Shown one piece after another: positions 1 to 5,246 of a stretch of 8,653 nucleotides of DNA. The DNA is from an uncultured Eggerthellaceae bacterium (GTDB lineage: Bacteria > Actinomycetota > Coriobacteriia > Coriobacteriales > Eggerthellaceae), in assembly GCA_946631805.1 (NCBI GenBank), contig CAMPAJ010000058.1, forward strand, positions 1-8,653, in the 5' to 3' direction. The notes below the pieces were generated by a model. It was not told the DNA's origin. It searched no databases and saw only the letters and a program-made list of their open reading frames with translations. The position numbers and the translations under genes are program-made. Position 1 is the first letter of the stretch. The number at the start of each line of letters is the position of its first letter.

Positions 1-780
1 TTTGTTAAGATCCGCAAACCGGTCGTTATACGAAATGCTCGTGCATCCCCGCGGCACCGTAACTGTGCCATGCGTGTACTGGCGCACGGTCACGAACACC
101 TGGGCACCCTGTTCGACGAGCGTCGAAGCCGCGAGGCGTCCGTATTCCCCATTGCCTACGACCATGCAAGTCGCGCCCTGCAATTCGATACCATCGTCCG
201 AAAGCAGCTCGACAGCCTGATCGACGGCCGTCGCATAGGCCCTCGTGAAGCGCACGCCGCTCTTGACCTGCTTTGCAGCCGTCACGGCCTGGCGGAACAA
301 CACCTCCAGAACGCTATCAGCTACGCCGATCTCGCGTGAGTACGCGATGGCCTGCTTGACTTGCGAAACGATCTGGTCCTCGGCCATGATGGCCGAGCGC
401 AGACCGCAGGCCACATGGAACAGATGGCTGACCGCCGCCTCACCCGACCGGCAGGCAAAATAAGAAGCGTAGTCACGAGGGTCGACCATGTGCATGTCGC
501 AGAGCGCCTTGAGCATCGGGTCCTCGGGCAACGGAACGCCCCGCTCGTCAACGAATCGCTGCGGAGCACGCACGCCGTCGAAGCTCGCCCACAACTCGGT
601 GCGATTGCACGTCGCGAGCAGCACGACCCCGCTCGCACCCAAATTGGCACGCGCGAGCGAGAGCACCGTCTCGCGCACATCGGCCGGCAGCGTGAAAGCA
701 GAGCGCACATCAGCCGAGGCCAACCCATGGTCGGTCCCGACCATGCATACGAGCTGGCTGTTTTCCGTTAGTTCGTCCAT
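1..780 (-). CDS. hemA: Glutamyl-tRNA reductase (HemA), divergent, N-terminal 260 codons; 3' end outside the window
   Basis: Reduces glutamyl-tRNA(Glu) to glutamate-1-semialdehyde with NADPH, the first committed step of C5-route tetrapyrrole synthesis in the cytoplasm. I translated it by hand because it runs off the left edge without a stop. Visible family landmarks are the N-terminal GTDH segment (residues 15-18, matching the usual GxSH), LLATCNR with the thioester cysteine C58, H119 in SHLFHVACGL (catalytic-domain histidine), EDQI at 134-137, and a nucleotide-binding loop VVGNGEYGR at 207-215. The start is ATG at 778-780, preceded by a purine-rich but weak ribosome site; it lies 28 bases after the surface-protein gene. 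Oddities: the usual GE before the PQI/DQI segment is AE here (A133), and the SHKTAP signature is largely lost. Family certain from C58, H119 and the dinucleotide loop together; a paralogue with a changed role cannot be excluded. Its place beside cbiK suggests it feeds corrin synthesis. Confidence 0.88.
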   Translation of the reverse strand, partial: MDELTENSQLVCMVGTDHGLASADVRSAFTLPADVRETVLSLARANLGASGVVLLATCNRTELWASFDGVRAPQRFVDERGVPLPEDPMLKALCDMHMVDPRDYASYFACRSGEAAVSHLFHVACGLRSAIMAEDQIVSQVKQAIAYSREIGVADSVLEVLFRQAVTAAKQVKSGVRFTRAYATAVDQAVELLSDDGIELQGATCMVVGNGEYGRLAASTLVEQGAQVFVTVRQYTHGTVTVPRGCTSISYNDRFADLNK

Positions 781-808
781 ATCGTCTTCTCTCTTAACCC
801 TCGACGCC

Positions 809-1894
809 TTATTGCCTGCGCCGTTTCTTCAGCACGTAGTTCAGAATACCGCCTGCCACGATAATGACGATGGCGAGCTCCAAAACCTTGATGGCCGCCT
901 CCTGCGGGATCGCGTCTACATCGTCGACCGTGCTGGAATAGAACGTCAAGTAATACTCTATCTCGACTGGGTCACCCATAGCTGTTGTATCGGCAACAAC
1001 GGGAATCTCCTCGTCCATGGCAAGAATGGGAATCTTGAACGTGGAATTGCTGCCATCGTCGGTCAGGTTGTCGTAGCGCTTCTCGTCGACGATCATGTAA
1101 TCGTAATACGAGCTCGACCACAGCAGACGCGCGTACGCGTAGCCGTCTTCCACGATGAGCCACGTCGGCGAGCTGACCGAGGCACGGCCGCTTCCGCCCG
1201 TCATGTTTACCTCGATGGAGTATGTTCCGTCGGGTATGTCGATGGGCACGGCGCCCGTTTCGGGGTTCTCGTTGCCCGTCTTGCCAAGAGCCACGTCAGA
1301 TGCCGTCTTGGCCACGCTCGCGTTCGACGACTCAACGGGATCGCCGTACTCGGGCAGCGCTACTTGGAGCGCATCTTCGGGAAGCGTTGCCGCATAGAAC
1401 ATGAGCTTGCGATCGTACCATTGCTTGCGGCGCTTGCTGTATGCCGCGCAGTCGATTTCCTGATCCAGGGCACTTACGGGCACCGTGAACGTCCAGGCAT
1501 CATCGTTGAATTCGATATAGTCGTCATAGGGCGCCGCCGCAGCCTCTTCGGCTGTGCCCATGTACACGAGCGGATAGCTCTTGGAATCAAAGGCAACCTC
1601 GGCCGTCATCACGCCGTCTTTGACGGTGAGCTTCGTGTCGCCGAGCTTGAAGAACGGCGAAGAAGACTCAGCTTCGATTTCGTACGTGCCATCGTTAACC
1701 TGGTCGCCCGCAATGGGCGCCATGCCCTCGAGCAGCAGCGTTTTAGAAGAAGCCGTCTCCTTTGCGCTTGCCACCTTGTTGTGCGCCTCGTCAGCAAACG
1801 CCTGTTGGGCAGGCCCTGCGACGAGCGCACACAGCATCATGAACAGCAACGCGAAGCGCGCCAGCGCTGAAGTATGCCGAATAAGCCTGGTCAC
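809..1894 (-). CDS. Secreted, membrane-anchored protein with two tandem NEAT-like domains
   Basis: Cell-surface protein of 361 residues, function unproven. A signal peptide is clear: basic start, hydrophobic stretch about 11-28, and an AFA cleavage site after residue 34. Two related domains follow, about 67-172 and 221-322. Each opens with DGTY plus alternating residues, continues with a DG turn and an aromatic-serine strand (SKSYPLVYMG in the first, SSSYYDYM in the second), and ends with an ALD/AMD-EI strand and an aromatic strand (LMFYAAT, YYLTFYSST). The second domain carries YxxxY at Y315-Y319, the pattern that ligates haem in NEAT domains; the first does not. A membrane helix near 337-355 followed by KKRRRQ anchors the C-terminus; no C-terminal LPxTG is present. 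The start is GTG, chosen because GGGAG lies 9 bases upstream and a signal peptide follows directly; the gene begins 15 bases after cbiK. Likely role, by inference: capture of haem, corrinoid or another tetrapyrrole for the FecCDE importer. Confidence 0.72.
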   Translation of the reverse strand: MTRLIRHTSALARFALLFMMLCALVAGPAQQAFADEAHNKVASAKETASSKTLLLEGMAPIAGDQVNDGTYEIEAESSSPFFKLGDTKLTVKDGVMTAEVAFDSKSYPLVYMGTAEEAAAAPYDDYIEFNDDAWTFTVPVSALDQEIDCAAYSKRRKQWYDRKLMFYAATLPEDALQVALPEYGDPVESSNASVAKTASDVALGKTGNENPETGAVPIDIPDGTYSIEVNMTGGSGRASVSSPTWLIVEDGYAYARLLWSSSYYDYMIVDEKRYDNLTDDGSNSTFKIPILAMDEEIPVVADTTAMGDPVEIEYYLTFYSSTVDDVDAIPQEAAIKVLELAIVIIVAGGILNYVLKKRRRQ

Positions 1895-1909
1895 CGATAC
1901 CGTCTCCCG

Positions 1910-2695
1910 CTATGCCGCTGCGCAAGCTGCGCGCGCGTGATCCACGACGAGCTGCTGCACGGACGGATACTGGCCAAGACCCTTGAGCGCCACTTCTACC
2001 TGGAAGCCCTCAGCCACAAGCATGCTCTTCCACGAATCGTCGTCATCGCCGGCCAAGTCGTTCGTGGCATGGTCCCCCGCGACGATCATGAACGGTGCCA
2101 GATGAATGCGCTGAGCACCGCTTTCGCGGATAGCTACAAGGGCATCGCCGAACTCGGGCTCGCCCTCGACGGTCGCGACGAAGAACAGCGGTCGGCCCAA
2201 GGCGGCCAAGCATTCCTGTATCTGGTCGTACACTTCGTTGGGTCCTCCCGGCGACCCATGGCCCATGAGCAGCAGCGCCTCGTCCTGGGGAACCGAGGCA
2301 AATTCCTCGCACACGGCGCGGGCCATGGCTTCGCGATCCTCGACGCTGGTCAGCAAAGGCTGCGCGATGCGAACGGTACGTGCAGCGTCCTCGCTCGCCC
2401 ACGCTTGAGCGGCCGTTACAATCTTCTTCATCTCGTGGCCGTTCATCAGGCACATGGTTGCCACGACCAAATCATCAACGCCATCCGCAGTCAAGCGCGC
2501 AAAAGCCTCGTCGAGCGTGTCGTGAAGCTCATTGCGCTCAGCCTTGACCTTGGCAATAATGCGGCCGCTCGTCCACGCGCTGTAAAAGGCACGGTCTTCG
2601 AATGCCGCCGCAAGGCTCGCGTCCACGACGTCGATGGTCTTCTTGCGCGTATCCTCGTACGACGTGCCGAAGCTCACCGATAGTAAACCCTTCAT
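1910..2695 (-). CDS. cbiK: Sirohydrochlorin cobaltochelatase CbiK
   Basis: Inserts Co2+ into sirohydrochlorin to give cobalt-sirohydrochlorin, the entry step of the anaerobic (early cobalt) B12 route; no ATP is needed. The protein is 261 residues, normal for the family. Landmarks are the N-terminal LLSVSFGTSYEDT, NGHEMKKI carrying E88, LLLMGHG carrying H146, and VAGDHATND carrying H209 followed by an acidic stretch and SWK. These match the Glu and two His metal and catalytic residues known from Salmonella CbiK. Two ATG codons are adjacent (2696-2698 and 2693-2695); I chose the second because GGAGGT at 2701-2706 is then 5 bases away, against 2 for the first, and because the chain then starts MKGLL like relatives. 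No signal peptide, so cytoplasmic, unlike the periplasmic CbiKP form. Oddity: the HxxN usually following the GHG motif is replaced by SPGGPN. It is 11-14 bases after the permease gene, so co-transcribed. Confidence 0.93.
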   Translation of the reverse strand: MKGLLSVSFGTSYEDTRKKTIDVVDASLAAAFEDRAFYSAWTSGRIIAKVKAERNELHDTLDEAFARLTADGVDDLVVATMCLMNGHEMKKIVTAAQAWASEDAARTVRIAQPLLTSVEDREAMARAVCEEFASVPQDEALLLMGHGSPGGPNEVYDQIQECLAALGRPLFFVATVEGEPEFGDALVAIRESGAQRIHLAPFMIVAGDHATNDLAGDDDDSWKSMLVAEGFQVEVALKGLGQYPSVQQLVVDHARAACAAA

Positions 2696-2700
2696 CATGC

Positions 2701-2706
2701 ACCTCC
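2701..2706 (-). promoter_or_regulatory. Ribosome binding site GGAGGT of cbiK
   Basis: GGAGGT sits between the permease stop (2710-2712) and two adjacent ATG codons. It is 2 bases from the first ATG and 5 from the second. The same hexamer is 4 bases from the cbiL start, which favours the second ATG for cbiK. Confidence 0.75.
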
Positions 2707-2709
2707 GTC

Positions 2710-3441
2710 TTACAGATTCTTCTTCTTGTATATGAACATGAACGATATGGCCGAGAACACGACCAAATACGCCAACAGCACCAACACGCCCATCAAATTA
2801 GGATCGCCACCGCCTGCAATTGAACGAATCATATCCGACGTCTGCGACAGGGGCAGCGCCTGCACGAACTCCTTTATGCCGTGGGGCATCTGGTCCGTCG
2901 AGAAGAACGTGTTGCACAAGAACGACATGGGCATAATGATGTAAGTGTTGAAACGCGGCGCGTCGGTATAGCTCTTGGCTAAGAACGACAACGTCACAGC
3001 GATGGTCGCGAACACCGTGCCGTTCAGGAACAGTATGGCAAACGACAGCGGCGAGAACACGAGCGACGTGCGGATAGGCGATATGAGCAGCAAGATTACC
3101 ACGGCAGCGTACATGCCGCGCAACGCACCGCCCACGATCTGGCCGACGATGAACTGCCATAACGGCGTCGGCGAAACCATTACCTGGTCGAGCGCCTTCT
3201 CGTACAAGCGCTGCACGCTCATGTTCTGGGAAACGGCGCTAAAGCTGCCCGTCATGGTGACCATGGCCACAATGCCGGGGATGAGGAAGTTGAGGTACGG
3301 CTCGCCATGCGAGGTGGTTTGAATGCCCAGCCCGAACACGAGCAGGTACATGAGCGGAGAAATCATGGCGGCAACCGTGATCTTGTAGAAGTCACGTTTG
3401 AACTCCGCCCATTTTTCCCATAAAACCGTGATGATGCCCAT
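2710..3441 (-). CDS. ABC-2 type transporter permease (NodJ/DrrB-like)
   Basis: Membrane half of an ABC-2 transporter, 243 residues, normal for a six-helix permease. Likely helices lie near 23-41, 49-70, 93-120, 127-155, 162-181 and 219-238, with a basic C-terminal KKKNL on the inside. Family features include the early FKRDFY amphipathic segment, the FLIPGIVAM stretch that begins the second helix, and a conserved acidic-basic loop YEKALDQVMVSP at about 80-91. The start is ATG with AAGGA six bases upstream. It follows its ATPase by 39 bases and precedes cbiK by about 11, so the three genes are very probably one transcript. ABC-2 systems of this type usually export lipids, polysaccharides or drugs. 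The substrate here is unknown; the location between two corrin genes hints at a tetrapyrrole or a toxic intermediate, but nothing in the sequence itself proves this. Confidence 0.88.
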   Translation of the reverse strand: MGIITVLWEKWAEFKRDFYKITVAAMISPLMYLLVFGLGIQTTSHGEPYLNFLIPGIVAMVTMTGSFSAVSQNMSVQRLYEKALDQVMVSPTPLWQFIVGQIVGGALRGMYAAVVILLLISPIRTSLVFSPLSFAILFLNGTVFATIAVTLSFLAKSYTDAPRFNTYIIMPMSFLCNTFFSTDQMPHGIKEFVQALPLSQTSDMIRSIAGGGDPNLMGVLVLLAYLVVFSAISFMFIYKKKNL

Positions 3442-3480
3442 ACCTATTCCTTCACCGTGCCTTGTAGAAGAGAAGCCCCT

Positions 3481-4323
3481 CTACGATTTGGTGATGCGGT
3501 GCCCTACTCTTTCCACGAATACGTCTTCCAATGTCGTTGCCCTGAGCACGGCGTCTTCGGGCAGTGTGCGCAAACGCTCGATGGCGGCTTCGCGTGTGGG
3601 GAAATAGTAACTGTGCAGCTTGCCGTCCTCCAGATTGTCGACAGCAAACGGACCCAGCTGGTCGATGAGGGTAAGTGGAGCATCAACCACGTCGAGCTTG
3701 CCTCCATCGATGAAAGCCACGCGATTGCACAGCGCTTGCGCTTCGTCGATGTAATGGGTCGTCAGCAAAATCGTGAGGTTGCGGTCCTTCAGGCTACGCA
3801 GCAAATCCCACATCTGACGACGCGCCAGCGCGTCCATGCCAGCCGTAGGCTCGTCGAGCAGCAAAATCTCGGGCTCGACCATGAGGGCGCGGCAAATCAT
3901 GAGCTTGCGCTTCATGCCGCCCGAAAGATGCCGCACGACGCGATGCCCGAATTTCGAAAGGCCCGCAAACTCGAACAGCTCGGCCGTCTTGGCCTTTATC
4001 TCCTTCTTGCGCATGTAGTACAGCCGCCCCTGGTATTCCATGACCTCGTTCATGGTCATGTCCTGGCGCATGGAATACTCCTGCGTGACGACCGACAGCT
4101 TGCGCTTCTCGGCCGACGCTTTGCGGTTGAGCGGGTTGCCATCGATGAGAATCTGGCCTTCGGTGGGCAGCAGGACGGTCGACATCATGCTGATGGTCGT
4201 AGTCTTGCCTGCACCGTTTGGCCCCAACAAGCCCATGAACTCGTTGGTCTCGATCGTCAGGTTAAGATGGTCGACCGCTGTGAAGTCGCCGAATGTCTTT
4301 GTGAGGTTTTGTATCTCGATCAT
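3481..4323 (-). CDS. ABC-2 transporter ATP-binding protein
   Basis: Cytoplasmic ATPase that powers the permease encoded next to it; 280 residues. All ABC motifs are intact: Walker A GPNGAGKT at 34-41, Q-loop Q81 in VVTQEY, signature LSGGMKRK at 133-140, Walker B ILLLDEP at 153-159, and the switch histidine H190 in TTHY. MKRK in the signature and the YIDEAQ segment after the switch histidine are typical of the DrrA/NodI/CcmA-like exporters. A C-terminal extension of about 60 residues (from about 220) ends with TTLEDVFVERVGHRI, also a hallmark of this exporter group. The start is the ATG at 4321-4323; two in-frame TGA codons a few triplets upstream rule out a longer form. I see no good ribosome site before it. 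The gene lies 116 bases after cbiL. Confidence 0.92.
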   Translation of the reverse strand: MIEIQNLTKTFGDFTAVDHLNLTIETNEFMGLLGPNGAGKTTTISMMSTVLLPTEGQILIDGNPLNRKASAEKRKLSVVTQEYSMRQDMTMNEVMEYQGRLYYMRKKEIKAKTAELFEFAGLSKFGHRVVRHLSGGMKRKLMICRALMVEPEILLLDEPTAGMDALARRQMWDLLRSLKDRNLTILLTTHYIDEAQALCNRVAFIDGGKLDVVDAPLTLIDQLGPFAVDNLEDGKLHSYYFPTREAAIERLRTLPEDAVLRATTLEDVFVERVGHRITKS

Positions 4324-4439
4324 CGCGCACTGCCCGCGTCATCAGCCCCTATACGCAAAATCCCGCATCGCAAACGCCCCTGGAATTTCCTTCCGAGCCA
4401 CGCCTGCAAAGCCAAACCTCGCGTCAGCTGCTTGCGACG
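4324..4439 (-). other. Gap between cbiL and the ABC ATPase gene
   Basis: This 116-base gap holds no gene that I can support. Reading on the minus strand, it opens with GCGTC, ten bases, then GACGC, a possible weak 5-bp hairpin just after the cbiL stop. There is no T-run, so it is not a standard terminator. Further on, GCGTATAGGG could be a poor -10 element, with only a weak TTTGCG upstream. No ribosome site is clear before the next ATG. It may carry a weak internal promoter, or simply be an mRNA leader. Confidence 0.35.
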
Positions 4440-5126
4440 CTAGGCCTCCTTCACCACGACGACCGAGAAGTAATCGGTGTCGTCATCGATATCGGCAAAA
4501 TGCTGGAACACCTTCTCGTCGGGCAAACCGCAGTTTGCGACCATGCTCGCATGCTCGAGCTGCCCGTGCTCGGCCAGCTTGTCGCGCAACTCGATGACGG
4601 ACTTGCCGGACTTCATGAACACCTTGTTGGCAGGGACGTCCAGGATCTCGTCCACATCGGCGGCCATAACCGGCGCTATGAGCAGACGCTCCGGACCTTC
4701 GCACAAAGCTGTGCCCAACTTAGCTGCAACGGCGCAGAATGATGTGACGCCCGGGATAATTTCCGCCTCGTAACCGCGCTCGACAACGATGTCGTGCACG
4801 TATATGTACGTAGAGTAAATGGCGATATCGCCGAGGCACAGGTATGCAACGGATTTCCCTTGATCGAGCTGCTCGCATAGCTTGTCGGCAATCTCCTCGT
4901 AAGCCGCCAAGACCACGCTGCGATCCTTTGTCATGGGCGTAGAGCAATCGAGCAGTTCCTTGCCCTGAAGGTATTCCTCGGCAATGCCGTAAGCCGTCTG
5001 GCGCTTGTGCCCGATGTTGGGCACGGCCACCACATCGGACTCACGAATGACCCGTACCGCCTTGAGCGTAAGAAGCTCGGGATCGCCAGGACCCACACTC
5101 ACGCCGTACAGCTTGCCTTTTGCCAT
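4440..5126 (-). CDS. cbiL: Precorrin-2/cobalt-factor II C20-methyltransferase (CbiL/CobI)
   Basis: Transfers a methyl group from S-adenosylmethionine to C20 of the corrin precursor; with CbiK nearby the substrate is most likely cobalt-factor II, giving cobalt-factor III. The 228-residue length is normal. Landmarks of the tetrapyrrole methylase fold are VSVGPGDPELLTLKAV (9-24), LCLGD (96-100) with YSTYIYV (104-110), IPGVTSF (124-130), the LLIAPV strand (148-153), and VANCGLPDEKV (196-206) near the end. The GDP usual in the second motif is GDI here, a variation also tolerated elsewhere. The start is ATG at 5124-5126 because GGAGGT lies 4 bases upstream; an in-frame ATG four codons earlier overlaps that ribosome site and is not credible. 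Aerobic CobI cannot be told from anaerobic CbiL by motif alone; the early cobaltochelatase decides it. First gene after the candidate promoter. Confidence 0.94.
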   Translation of the reverse strand: MAKGKLYGVSVGPGDPELLTLKAVRVIRESDVVAVPNIGHKRQTAYGIAEEYLQGKELLDCSTPMTKDRSVVLAAYEEIADKLCEQLDQGKSVAYLCLGDIAIYSTYIYVHDIVVERGYEAEIIPGVTSFCAVAAKLGTALCEGPERLLIAPVMAADVDEILDVPANKVFMKSGKSVIELRDKLAEHGQLEHASMVANCGLPDEKVFQHFADIDDDTDYFSVVVVKEA

Positions 5127-5130
5127 GTTG

Positions 5131-5136
5131 ACCTCC
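5131..5136 (-). promoter_or_regulatory. Ribosome binding site GGAGGT of cbiL
   Basis: A full GGAGGT hexamer lies 4 bases before the ATG at 5124-5126. The upstream in-frame ATG at 5136-5138 shares its last base with this site, so it cannot use it. This decides the start. Confidence 0.8.
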
Positions 5137-5152
5137 ATTCATAAATTAGTTT

Positions 5153-5166
5153 TATAAGATTTTATA
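5153..5166. promoter_or_regulatory. AT-rich palindrome, possible operator
   Basis: The 14 bases read TATAAGATTTTATA, matching their own reverse complement at 12 of 14 positions: five-base arms TATAA/TTATA around GATT. It overlaps both TATAAA elements, where a repressor would block transcription of cbiL. I cannot assign it to a regulator family. An AT-rich palindrome can also arise from two adjacent -10-like elements. Confidence 0.4.
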
Positions 5167-5173
5167 CCGAGTT

Positions 5174-5188
5174 GGAGCGACCCGCTCC
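5174..5188. repeat. Perfect inverted repeat, 6-bp arms, 3-base loop
   Basis: GGAGCG and CGCTCC enclose a three-base loop. It lies 58 bases after the P-type ATPase stop on the minus strand. No T-run follows in either direction, so it is not a normal intrinsic terminator. It could act as an mRNA 3' end, a pause site or part of an operator. Confidence 0.5.
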
Positions 5189-5246
5189 CGCGCCTTGTCA
5201 AATGTGAAAGAACCATACGGGAACAGTGCGTATTCGTGCAAAACGC

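Larger units (their letters stand above)
5139..5246 (-). promoter_or_regulatory. Candidate promoter and operator region upstream of cbiL
   Basis: The gap between the P-type ATPase stop and cbiL is the only clearly AT-rich stretch in the window. On the minus strand it contains, in order, a perfect TTGACA (5196-5201), a 6-bp perfect hairpin (5174-5188), two TATAAA elements ten bases apart (5161-5166 and 5151-5156), and the cbiL ribosome site. TTGACA and the first TATAAA are 29 bases apart, too far for a standard sigma-70 promoter, so the -35 and -10 are not a normal pair. No cobalamin riboswitch signature (B12 box) was found and the leader is too short for one. A promoter somewhere here is likely; its exact elements are not certain. 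Confidence 0.5.

Noticed and set aside
1253..1267. NPETG, resembling a sortase sorting signal, in the surface protein
   Set aside because: It sits between the two domains at residues 210-214, far from the C-terminus and not followed by a membrane helix. The protein has its own C-terminal anchor, so this is probably chance in a linker.
488..1870. A 460-codon open frame on the plus strand
   Set aside because: It lies antisense to the surface-protein gene and hemA, which have clear family motifs, a signal peptide and ribosome sites. Its translation is rich in Arg, His and Val with no domain, as expected of a GC-rich shadow frame.
3457..4443. A 328-codon plus-strand open frame
   Set aside because: It is antisense to the ABC ATPase with all motifs intact, and its translation has no recognisable domain.
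5174..5188. Hairpin considered as an intrinsic terminator for the P-type ATPase gene
   Set aside because: No T-run follows on the minus strand; the sequence after it is AACTCGG. The stem is short.
5196..5201. TTGACA as the -35 of a normal sigma-70 promoter
   Set aside because: No -10 lies 16-18 bases downstream; the nearest TATAAA is 29 bases away.
5139..5246. Cobalamin riboswitch before cbiL
   Set aside because: The gap is only 108 bases, shorter than such riboswitches with their expression platform, and I found no B12 box.
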